Assembly (NCBI RefSeq): GCF_000717655.1
Contig: NZ_JNZY01000007.1
Location: forward strand, 182,165 to 246,164
Length of the DNA stretch: 64,000 nt
Direction of reading: 5' to 3'
From: Streptomyces katrae
GTDB taxonomy: Bacteria > Actinomycetota > Actinomycetes > Streptomycetales > Streptomycetaceae
Part shown: positions 55,495 to 64,000 of the stretch, one piece after another
Layout: every line of letters starts with the position of its first letter
Position numbering within the stretch: position 1 is the stretch's first letter
Position numbers and translations under genes: made by a program
Notes under the pieces: generated by a model
Told to the model about the DNA's origin: nothing
Database searches by the model: none
The model's input: the letters and a program-made list of their open reading frames with translations, nothing else

Positions 55495-56709
55495 GTGGGT
55501 AAGCCGAAGGTCGTGCTCGGAGTCAGCGGCGGGATCGCCGCGTACAAGGCGTGCGAGCTGCTGCGCCGGCTGACCGAGTCCGGACACGACGTACGGGTGG
55601 TGCCCACGGCGGCATCCCTGAACTTCGTGGGCGAGGCCACGTGGGCCGCGCTGTCCGGCAACCCGGCCGGCACCGAGGTCTGGGAGACCGTCCACGAGGT
55701 CCCGCACGTCCGCATCGGGCAGGGCGCCGACCTCGTCGTCGTCGCCCCGGCCACCGCGGACATGCTCGCCAAGGCCGCCCACGGCCTCGCCGACGACCTC
55801 CTCACGAACACGCTGCTCACCGCGCGCTGCCCGGTGGTCTTCGCCCCCGCCATGCACACCGAGATGTGGGAACACCCCGCCACCCAGGAGAACGTGGCCA
55901 CGCTGCGCCGCCGCGGCGCCCTCGTCATCGAGCCCGCCGTCGGCCGGCTCACCGGCAAGGACACCGGCAAGGGGCGGCTGCCCGACCCCGAGGAGATCTA
56001 CGAGGTGTGCCGGAGGGTGCTGGCGCGCGGCGTGGCCGAGCCCGACCTGGCCGGCCGGCACGTGGTGATCAGCGCGGGCGGCACGCGGGAACCGCTCGAC
56101 CCGGTCCGCTTCCTGGGCAACCGCTCCTCCGGCAAGCAGGGCTACGCACTCGCCCGTACGGCCGTCGCCCGCGGGGCCCGGGTCACCCTCGTGGCGGCCA
56201 ACACCGCGCTCGCGGACCCGGCCGGGGTGGACGTCGTAAGGGTCGGGACGGCCGTGCAGCTGCGCGAGGCGGTCCTGAAGGCTGCGGCGGACGCCGACGC
56301 CGTGGTGATGGCAGCGGCCGTGGCCGACTTCCGGCCGGCCGAGTACGCCGACGGCAAGATCAAGAAGAAGGACGGGCAGGATCCGGCCCCGGTGGCGCTC
56401 GTCCGCAACCCCGACGTCCTCGCCGAGATCTCGGCCGACCGGGCCCTGGAAGGCCAGGTCGTGGTCGGTTTCGCCGCCGAAACTGACGAAGTCCTCGAGA
56501 ACGGCCGAAGAAAACTGCTCCGCAAGGGGTGTGATCTTCTCGTCGTGAACGAGGTGGGAGCAGCCAAGACCTTCGGTTCCGAGGAGAATGAGGCTGTGAT
56601 CCTGGCCTCCGATGGGACAGAGACACCGGTGCCCTACGGTCCGAAGGAGGCGCTGGCCGAAGTGATTTGGGATCAGGTCGCCCCGCGACTCGTTCCCCGA
56701 CGCGCCTGA
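55495..56709 (+). CDS. coaBC: Bifunctional phosphopantothenoylcysteine decarboxylase/phosphopantothenate--cysteine ligase
   Basis: The protein of about 404 residues has the FMN-dependent CoaC half (GVSGGIAAYKACELLR, PAMHTEMWEHP) and the CoaB half (ISAGGTREPLDPVRFLGNRSSGKQG). It carries out two successive steps of coenzyme A synthesis. GTG 55495 is chosen with AAGGGG 8 nt upstream; GTG 55492 is equally in frame. metK follows after 195 bp. Confidence 0.94.
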   Translation: MGKPKVVLGVSGGIAAYKACELLRRLTESGHDVRVVPTAASLNFVGEATWAALSGNPAGTEVWETVHEVPHVRIGQGADLVVVAPATADMLAKAAHGLADDLLTNTLLTARCPVVFAPAMHTEMWEHPATQENVATLRRRGALVIEPAVGRLTGKDTGKGRLPDPEEIYEVCRRVLARGVAEPDLAGRHVVISAGGTREPLDPVRFLGNRSSGKQGYALARTAVARGARVTLVAANTALADPAGVDVVRVGTAVQLREAVLKAAADADAVVMAAAVADFRPAEYADGKIKKKDGQDPAPVALVRNPDVLAEISADRALEGQVVVGFAAETDEVLENGRRKLLRKGCDLLVVNEVGAAKTFGSEENEAVILASDGTETPVPYGPKEALAEVIWDQVAPRLVPRRA

Positions 56710-56904
56710 GCGACGACCCTTCTCGTAGCGGATTCCATGAGCCAGAATGGAGTGCCGCAGGTCACATGGCTCCCATAGGGCGAGACAGGTGGTCCGGCAA
56801 ACGGTGGCGACCGATAAACTGCATTCGGAACGTGATCGGGCGCAGCCCCCGGTGTGGTTCCGCCAAATGATCAGCCAGCAGCCGCTGCAACCCCAGGGAG
56901 CGTT

Positions 56905-58113
<1,209 letters not shown>

Positions 58114-58139
58114 GCACACCCCGCCGCACGGCGGACCCG

Positions 58140-58174
58140 TACGGCCCCGGACCCCCCGCTGGTCCGGGGCCGTA
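58140..58174 (+). terminator. Hairpin after metK
   Basis: A 14-bp perfect stem (58140-58153 with 58161-58174) with a 7-nt loop is followed by TT, 26 nt after the metK stop. Confidence 0.85.
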
Positions 58175-58352
58175 TTGCGTTGATCGTCCGGCGCCCCGGT
58201 GCCCATGCTGCACCTGCCCTCCCGGGACGCCGGGGTGACGTTCATCCGGAGCCGGACGCCAGCCGGGCGTTGAAGGACGGTTCCACCCGCCGCCGCCCGC
58301 CCCGATTTCGGGAGGGCGCCCACTGTCGGTGGCGTTTGGTAAGAATGCTGCT

Positions 58353-60473
58353 GTGAGCAGGGACAACGGCGAGAGCGAAACCGGGGCGGGCGGCCCGCCC
58401 GAGCAGCTCGCGCTGATACGGGAAATGGTCGCCGAGGCGAAGGCCAAGGCCCCCAAGGCCAAGCCGCGCACCTGGCGGGGCGCCGCCCTCGCCAAGGAGC
58501 TGCCGGTCGCCCGGATCCTCGTCAACAAGGGCGTCCTCCACCTCGACCAGCTCTGGGACTACGCCGTCCCCGAGGAGCTCTCCGAGGCGGCACAGCCCGG
58601 AGTCCGCGTCCGGGTCCGCTTCGGGGCCGGTTCCCACCAGGTGCACGGCGGCCGCCGTGAGGGCGGCGGCCTCATCGACGGGTTCATCGTCGAGCGCCGC
58701 GCCGAATCCGACTACAACGGTGCACTGGCCGCCCTCGCCCACGTCGTCTCGCCCGAGGTCGTCCTCACCCCGGGCATGCTGGCCCTGGCCCGGGCCGTCG
58801 CCGACCGGTACGCCGGCAGCCTGGCCGACGTACTCCAGCTCGCCCTGCCCCCGCGCAACGCGCGCGCCGAGGCCAAGCCCTCACCCGATCCGCTGCCCCC
58901 GCCCGCCGCGCCCGAACCGGGCGGCTGGGCGCGGTACGGCTCCGGCCCCGCCTTCCTGCGGGCCCTCGCCACCGGCGGCGCCCCGCGCGCCGTCTGGACC
59001 GCCCTGCCCGGCCCCGGCTGGGCCGACGAGCTGGCCCGGGCCATGGCCGCCACCCTCGCCTCCGGCCGCGGCGCCCTCGCCGTCCTGCCCGACGGGCGCA
59101 CCGCAGCGCGGGTCGACGCGGCGCTGACCGCCCTGCTCGGCGAGGGGCGGCATGCGCTGCTCACCGCAGAATCCGGCCCCGAGAAGCGCTACCGGCAGTG
59201 GCTCGCCGTGCACCGCGGCTCGGTACGGGCCGTCATCGGCACCCGGGCCGCGATGTTCGCGCCCGTACGGGACCTCGGGCTGGTCGCCGTCTGGGACGAC
59301 GGCGACTCCAGCCACAGCGACGACCACGCGCCGTTCCCGCACGTACGGGAGGTCCTCGAGCTGCGGGCCGTCGGCGATGGCTGCGGATTCCTGGCCGGGA
59401 GCACGAGCTGCACCGTGGAGGCCGCCCAGCTGGTCGAGACGGGCTGGGCGCGGCCGCTCGTCGCCGACCGGGAGACGGTACGGGCCTGTGCGCCCCGGAT
59501 CCGGACGGTGGGCGACGAACTGCTGGCCCGCGACGAGGCGGCCCGCACCGCCCGGCTGCCGAGCCTGGCCTGGGAGACCGTACGGGAGGGGCTGAAGTCC
59601 GGGCCCGTGCTGGTCCAGGTGCCCCGGCGCGGCTATGCGCCGAGGCTGGCGTGCGAGCGCTGCCGCACCCCCGCCCGCTGCAAGGCGTGCGCCGGGCCGC
59701 TGGAGGCTCCGGACGCCCGGGACCTGCACTGCGGCTGGTGCGGCCGGCAGGAGAGCGCCTGGCACTGCGAGGAGTGCGGATCGTTCCGGCTGCGCGCCCA
59801 GGTGGTCGGCGCCCGGCGGACCGCCGAGGAGCTCGGGCGGGCCTTCCCGGCCGTGCCCGTGCGCACCTCCGGCCGCGACCACGTCCTGGACGAGGTGCCC
59901 GACCGGCCCGCGCTGGTGGTGTGCACGCCCGGCGCCGAGCCCGTCGCGGCGGGCGCCGGGTACGCGGCGGCGCTGCTGCTGGACGGCTGGGCGATGCTGG
60001 CCCGGCCCGACCTGCGGGCCGGGGAGGACGCGCTGCGCCGGTGGATCGCGGCCGCCTCGCTGGTCCGGGGGGAGGGGCAGGTCGTCGTGGTCGCCGAGCC
60101 GACGCTGCGGCCCGTCCAGGCCCTCGTGCGGTGGGATCCGGTGGGCCATGCCGTACGGGAGCTCGCGGAGCGGGCCCAGCTGGGCTTCCCGCCGGTGTCC
60201 CGGATGGCGGCCGTCGCCGGGCGCGGCGAGGCGGTGGAGGCCTTCCTGGCCGGAGCCGGGCTGCCGCCGGAGGCGGAGGTGCTGGGCCCGGTCCCGGTGC
60301 CGGGCCGGCGCGGGGAGCCGTCGCCCGGGGACCGGGCCTTGGTCCGCGTCCCGCCCGGCAGCGGGGCGGCGCTGGCGGCCGCCCTGAAGTCGGCGCAGGC
60401 GGCCCGGCTGGCGCGGGGAGTCCCGGCGGCGGAGGCGGTCCGGGTCCGGATCGACCCGCCGGACATCGGTTGA
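58353..60473 (+). CDS. priA: Actinobacterial PriA-like primosomal protein without helicase motifs
   Basis: The protein of about 706 residues has the PriA 3'-DNA-binding domain near the N-terminus (ARILVNKGVLHLDQLWDYAVP). Eight zinc-binding cysteines lie in four CxxC pairs at about 434-490 (CERC, CKAC, CGWC, CEEC). The Walker A motif GxTGSGKT and the DEEH box are missing; the equivalent regions read ALPGPGWADE and VWDDGDSS. It can probably bind forks but not unwind them, a known actinobacterial variant. GTG 58353 is preferred; GTG 58329 adds eight residues. Confidence 0.92.
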   Translation: MSRDNGESETGAGGPPEQLALIREMVAEAKAKAPKAKPRTWRGAALAKELPVARILVNKGVLHLDQLWDYAVPEELSEAAQPGVRVRVRFGAGSHQVHGGRREGGGLIDGFIVERRAESDYNGALAALAHVVSPEVVLTPGMLALARAVADRYAGSLADVLQLALPPRNARAEAKPSPDPLPPPAAPEPGGWARYGSGPAFLRALATGGAPRAVWTALPGPGWADELARAMAATLASGRGALAVLPDGRTAARVDAALTALLGEGRHALLTAESGPEKRYRQWLAVHRGSVRAVIGTRAAMFAPVRDLGLVAVWDDGDSSHSDDHAPFPHVREVLELRAVGDGCGFLAGSTSCTVEAAQLVETGWARPLVADRETVRACAPRIRTVGDELLARDEAARTARLPSLAWETVREGLKSGPVLVQVPRRGYAPRLACERCRTPARCKACAGPLEAPDARDLHCGWCGRQESAWHCEECGSFRLRAQVVGARRTAEELGRAFPAVPVRTSGRDHVLDEVPDRPALVVCTPGAEPVAAGAGYAAALLLDGWAMLARPDLRAGEDALRRWIAAASLVRGEGQVVVVAEPTLRPVQALVRWDPVGHAVRELAERAQLGFPPVSRMAAVAGRGEAVEAFLAGAGLPPEAEVLGPVPVPGRRGEPSPGDRALVRVPPGSGAALAAALKSAQAARLARGVPAAEAVRVRIDPPDIG

Positions 60474-60499
60474 GGCGGCGCCGGGCGGGGGCAGCCGAA

Positions 60500-60544
60500 C
60501 GCCCCCGGCGGAGACGACCGTGGGGGTCGTCCCCGCCGGGGGCG
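60500..60544. terminator. 20-bp hairpin between convergent priA and HTH gene
   Basis: Arms 60500-60519 and 60525-60544 pair over 20 bp with one A-C mismatch and a 5-nt loop. Located between two convergent genes, it probably acts both ways. Confidence 0.8.
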
Positions 60545-60635
60545 GGATGCGGGTTCGGCGTTAGGCCGGCCGGCCGTCGGAGGTCGGCGTCCCGGCGGCA
60601 GGCAGGTTTCAGCCGTGGCGGTCCGGCCGTGCCGG

Positions 60636-61154
60636 TCAGCCGTTGCGGGGCCCCGGGAAGGCGCCGGAGCGGGCCGCGGCCGCGGGCTGGGACTCCTCGC
60701 GCACCGGCTGCGGCGGGACCGAGCGGGCCGCCGGGACCGTGGGCAGCGGCCCAAGGGTCCGGGTGGGCGTGCCCTCGGCCAGCGGCTCCGCGGACTCCGC
60801 GGCCTGGGCCCGCCGGGCCCCGTACCGCCGGTGCACGGCCTGCTTGGTGACGCCGAGCGCGGAACCCACCGCGTCCCACGAGAAGCCGAGCGAGCGGTCG
60901 AAGTCCACCGCTGCGGTCACCAGCGTCTCGACGCTGTCCCGCAGCTCCTGCGCGAGACGGACGGTGGGCGCGGGGGCCCGGCCATAGACGACGAAGCCCG
61001 TCGAGGGACCGGAGCGGCGCGGGCGGTACACATTGCCGAGCTGGGCGGTGAGCGTACGCAGAGCATCCACCTGCCGGCGAACCCGCTCGATGTCCCGCAC
61101 CAGGAGATGCAGGCTGGCCCGTGCTTGGGCGTCGTGGGTGGCGTGGTCGGCCAT
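60636..61154 (-). CDS. Helix-turn-helix protein of unknown function
   Basis: The 172-residue protein has a helical N-terminal half, a helix-turn-helix segment at about 92-110 ([20 protein letters not shown]) of the type seen in small DNA-binding regulators, and a disordered Pro/Ala-rich C-terminus. ATG 61154 has GGCTTC-type sequence only; AGAGG lies 8 nt upstream on the minus strand. It is divergent from fmt and convergent with priA. Target genes are unknown. Confidence 0.82.
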   Translation of the reverse strand: MADHATHDAQARASLHLLVRDIERVRRQVDALRTLTAQLGNVYRPRRSGPSTGFVVYGRAPAPTVRLAQELRDSVETLVTAAVDFDRSLGFSWDAVGSALGVTKQAVHRRYGARRAQAAESAEPLAEGTPTRTLGPLPTVPAARSVPPQPVREESQPAAAARSGAFPGPRNG

Positions 61155-61450
61155 GAAGAAGCCTCTCGAACCGGTGCTGAAGAGCGGATCGGGCCGCAGA
61201 CACCGTTCTCATCGCGGCCCGGTTTCGGTCAATCTCTCTTGACCAACGCGTCATACGGCACGGAAGTCACGCACGAGGGGCGTGTCGGCATATGCGAGAG
61301 GCGCGCGTGTGTGTCCACGCCCCCTGACGAGGCGTCCGGACCCCTGAACGGGCCCCGGGGGCACCCGCCGACCGGGCCGGGCACCCCCAACGGCACCGGG
61401 AACATAGACTGGTGCGCTGCTGACAGCCGAGATAGCGAGGTAGGACCCCA

Positions 61451-62395
61451 GTGAAGCTCGTCTTCGCAGGCACCCCCGAGGTCGCCGTGCCCGCCCTGGA
61501 CGCCCTGATCGCCTCCGGGCGCCACGAGGTCGCGGCCGTCGTCACCCGGCCCGACGCACCGGCCGGCCGCGGCCGCCGGCTCATCGCCAGCCCGGTCGCC
61601 GAGCGCGCCGAGGAGGCCGGCATCGAGGTCCTCAAGCCGGTCCGGCCCCGGGACCCGGAATTCCAGGCCCGGCTGCGCGAGATCGGCCCGGACTGCTGCC
61701 CGGTCGTCGCGTACGGCGCGCTGATCCCCAAGAGCGCCATTGAGATCCCCCGCCACGGCTGGGTCAACCTGCACTTCTCGCTGCTGCCCGCCTGGCGCGG
61801 AGCCGCTCCCGTACAGCACTCGATCATGGCGGGGGACCAGGTCACCGGCGCCTCCACCTTCCTCATCGAGGAGGGCCTGGACTCCGGCCCCGTCTACGGG
61901 CACCTGACCGAGGAGATCCGGCCCACCGACACCAGCGGAGACCTGCTGACCCGCCTCGCCTTCGCCGGCGCCGGGCTGCTGGCCGCCACGATGGACGGCA
62001 TCGAGGACGGCACCCTGCGCGCCGTCGGGCAGCCCGCCGACGGGATCTCGCTCGCCCCCAAGATCACCGTCGAGGACGCCCGGATCGACTGGAAGGCCCC
62101 GGCGATGCGCGCCGACCGCGTGGTGCGCGGCTGCACGCCCGCGCCCGGCGCGTGGACCGTCTTCCGCGGGGAGCGGCTCAAGCTGATCTCCGTCGGCCTG
62201 GTCGCCGACCGCACGGACCTGGCGCCCGGCGAGCTCGCCCCGGCCAAGAACAACGTGTACGTCGGCACCGGCTCGCACGCCGTCGAGCTGCTCTGGGTGC
62301 AGCCCCAGGGCAAGAAGCCGATGCGCGGCGCCGACTGGGCGCGCGGCGTGCGGATCGCTCCCGGTGAGCGTGTCGGCGGCACGGACGTAGGCTGA
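61451..62395 (+). CDS. fmt: Methionyl-tRNA formyltransferase
   Basis: The 314-residue protein has [10 protein letters not shown], the catalytic Asn/His in [17 protein letters not shown], the catalytic Asp in EEGLDSGPV and the OB-like C-terminal domain. It formylates initiator Met-tRNA. GTG 61451 is about 6 nt after TAGGA. rsmB follows 61 bp later. Confidence 0.96.
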   Translation: MKLVFAGTPEVAVPALDALIASGRHEVAAVVTRPDAPAGRGRRLIASPVAERAEEAGIEVLKPVRPRDPEFQARLREIGPDCCPVVAYGALIPKSAIEIPRHGWVNLHFSLLPAWRGAAPVQHSIMAGDQVTGASTFLIEEGLDSGPVYGHLTEEIRPTDTSGDLLTRLAFAGAGLLAATMDGIEDGTLRAVGQPADGISLAPKITVEDARIDWKAPAMRADRVVRGCTPAPGAWTVFRGERLKLISVGLVADRTDLAPGELAPAKNNVYVGTGSHAVELLWVQPQGKKPMRGADWARGVRIAPGERVGGTDVG

Positions 62396-62456
62396 TCCGT
62401 ACCCGAAAATTTTCTGCTGCATCTCGTACACCCCGTAAACCCGGAGCACCTTTCAC

Positions 62457-63917
62457 GTGAGCGATCAGTCCCGTCCCCCGCGCAGCGCCGCAGGCCAGCG
62501 GCAGGCCAAGCCGTACCGCCGCCCCAAGAAGGACCCCGTCCGGCTGCTGGCCTTCGAGGCGCTGCGGGCGGTGGGCGAGCGCGACGCGTACGCCAACCTC
62601 GTCCTGCCGCCGCTGCTGCGCAAGGCCCGCCAGACGGAGGGCTTCGAGGCGCGGGACGCGGCGCTGGCCACCGAGCTGGTGTACGGGACGCTGCGCCGGC
62701 AGGGCACGTACGACGCGGTCATCAAGGCCTGCATCGACCGGCCGCTGCGGGAGGTGGACCCGCCGGTGCTCGACGTGCTCTCGCTCGGCGCCCACCAGCT
62801 GCTGGGCACCCGGATCCCCACGCACGCGGCGGTGTCGGCGAGCGTGGAGCTGGCCCGCGTGGTGCTCGGGGACGGGCGCGCCAAGTTCGTGAACGCCGTG
62901 CTCCGCAAGATCGCCGCGCACGACCTGGACGGCTGGCTCGAGCGCGTGGCCCCGCCGTACGAGGAGGACGCCGAGGAGCACCTCGCGGTGTACCACTCGC
63001 ACCCGAGGTGGGTCGTCAGCGCCCTGTGGGACGCCCTCGGCGGCGGCCGGGCCGGCATCGAGGACCTGCTCGAAGCCGACAATGAACGGCCCGAGGTCAC
63101 GCTGGTGGCGCGGCCCGGGAGGTCCACGACGGACGAGCTGGTGGAGGCGGTCGGCGAGGACTCGGCGCTGCCGGGGCGCTGGTCGCCGTATGCCGTCCGG
63201 ATGGCCGAGGGCGGCGAGCCCGGAGCACTGGAGGCGGTCCGCGAAGGCCGCGCCGGCGTCCAGGACGAGGGCAGCCAGCTGGTGGCGATGGCCCTCGCGG
63301 CCGCGCCGGTCGAAGGCAGCGACGAGCGCTGGCTGGACGGCTGCGCGGGCCCCGGCGGCAAGGCGGCCCTGCTGGCGGCCCTGGCGGCGCAGCGCGGGGC
63401 GTTCCTGCTCGCCTCCGAGAAGCAACCGCACCGGGCCAGGCTCGTGGAGCGCGCCCTGGCCGGCAACCCCGGCCCGTACCAGGTCATCGCTGCGGACGGC
63501 ACCCGGCCGCCGTGGCGGCCGGGCTCCTTCGACCGCGTCCTGATGGACGTCCCGTGCTCCGGCCTGGGCGCGCTGCGCCGCCGCCCGGAGGCGCGGTGGC
63601 GGCGCCGCCCCGAGGACCTGGAGGGGTTCGCCCCGCTGCAGCGCGCGCTGCTGCGGGAGGCGCTGTCCGCCGTCCGGGTGGGCGGCGTGGTGGGCTACGC
63701 GACGTGCTCCCCGCACCTGGCCGAGACCAGGGTCGTCGTGGACGACGTCCTGCGCGGCCGCGGCGCGGGCGCCTCGCCGGTCATGGCCGAACTCATCGAC
63801 GCCAGGCCGCACATGGCGGGCGTCCCGGCCCTGGGCGACGGCCCGGACGTCCAGCTGTGGCCGCACCTGCACGGCACGGACGCGATGTACCTGGCACTGA
63901 TCCGGCGTACGGGGTAG
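62457..63917 (+). CDS. rsmB: 16S rRNA (cytosine-967-C5)-methyltransferase RsmB
   Basis: The 486-residue protein has an N-terminal NusB-like domain and a Rossmann methyltransferase domain with the SAM motif LDGCAGPGGKAALLAAL. The two catalytic cysteines lie in DVPCSGLGALRR and YATCSPHL. It methylates C967 (E. coli numbering) of 16S rRNA. GTG 62457 follows GGAGCACC. The 83 bp after its stop to the window end hold no gene. Confidence 0.95.
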   Translation: MSDQSRPPRSAAGQRQAKPYRRPKKDPVRLLAFEALRAVGERDAYANLVLPPLLRKARQTEGFEARDAALATELVYGTLRRQGTYDAVIKACIDRPLREVDPPVLDVLSLGAHQLLGTRIPTHAAVSASVELARVVLGDGRAKFVNAVLRKIAAHDLDGWLERVAPPYEEDAEEHLAVYHSHPRWVVSALWDALGGGRAGIEDLLEADNERPEVTLVARPGRSTTDELVEAVGEDSALPGRWSPYAVRMAEGGEPGALEAVREGRAGVQDEGSQLVAMALAAAPVEGSDERWLDGCAGPGGKAALLAALAAQRGAFLLASEKQPHRARLVERALAGNPGPYQVIAADGTRPPWRPGSFDRVLMDVPCSGLGALRRRPEARWRRRPEDLEGFAPLQRALLREALSAVRVGGVVGYATCSPHLAETRVVVDDVLRGRGAGASPVMAELIDARPHMAGVPALGDGPDVQLWPHLHGTDAMYLALIRRTG

Positions 63918-64000
63918 CGGCGCGGGCCCGGGGCGCTGCCCCGGATCAACGGCAGATGGGGTGGGGTGGGCGTGGGCGGCGCCGGTGATGTCTGCCGGGG

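Noticed and set aside
56710..56904. SAM riboswitch before metK
   Set aside because: No recognisable SAM-I/IV core or terminator switch could be found by eye; only modest local pairing.

Overview
The window is a stretch of chromosome from a high-GC actinomycete, almost certainly Streptomyces. GC is about 70% with strong third-position GC. GTG and TTG starts are frequent and 4-nt stop/start overlaps are everywhere. It carries Streptomyces hallmarks: BldD, the integration host factor sIHF, a helicase-less PriA, and a pgsA/acyltransferase/pimA phosphoinositide-mannoside cluster. From memory (not checked), the gene order matches the conserved core around SCO1528 down to SCO1472 of S. coelicolor. 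No CRISPR array, tRNA, rRNA, prophage or intact insertion sequence was seen; this is core housekeeping DNA with a few degraded remnants.

Layout. 1-3.9 kb: a partial multi-pass membrane protein and an EF-G-like GTPase, both leftward. 4.1-6.9 kb: phosphoinositide/PIM synthesis (pgsA, acyltransferase, pimA). 7-9.3 kb: a small membrane protein, then pdxS-pdxT (vitamin B6). 9.3-12.7 kb: yebC and ruvC-ruvA-ruvB. 12.8-16.9 kb: yajC-secD-secF and apt. 17.2-19.6 kb: relA. 19.7-21.9 kb (leftward): a DUF349 protein and a membrane-anchored cyclophilin. 22-24 kb: a metallo-hydrolase and hisS. 24.3-24.7 kb: a deletion scar fusing the start of an ABC ATPase to the end of a LuxR response regulator. 24.8-26.8 kb: a VKOR-family protein and rarA. 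27-27.8 kb: a leftward DUF2470 gene behind an iron box, divergent from rpsD (27.9 kb). 28.7-29.3 kb: an NB-ARC regulator fragment. 29.5-35.4 kb: two small membrane-associated proteins, alaS, ruvX and mltG, running into aroE. 36.4-39.7 kb: aroC-aroK-aroB-aroQ. 39.7-42.7 kb: a P-loop protein, an M24-fold protein, efp and nusB. 42.9-43.4 kb: bldD (leftward). 43.7-53.8 kb: the pyrimidine operon pyrR-pyrB-pyrC-orf-carA-carB-pyrD-pyrF. 54.1-55.4 kb: sIHF, gmk and rpoZ. 55.5-60.5 kb: coaBC, metK and priA. 60.6-61.2 kb: a leftward HTH protein. 61.4-63.9 kb: fmt and rsmB.

How the genes fit together. The pyr operon holds all six UMP-pathway steps with the regulator PyrR in front; a PyrR-loop-like sequence abuts the pyrR ribosome binding site, suggesting translational repression. 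aroE-C-K-B-Q supply most of the shikimate pathway. RelA, RpoZ, Apt, Gmk and PyrR tie nucleotide supply to growth control, and BldD and sIHF tie the region to development. Convergent genes are separated by long perfect hairpins.

The most interesting leads are: the ABC/LuxR deletion scar with a perfect operator dyad; the iron box between DUF2470 and rpsD; the PyrR loop; an M24 peptidase homologue beside efp with replaced metal ligands; an EF-G-like GTPase with an altered G4 motif; an uncharacterised membrane protein translationally locked inside the pyr operon; and a dispersed palindromic intergenic repeat in four places. I did not find a convincingly new multi-gene system.
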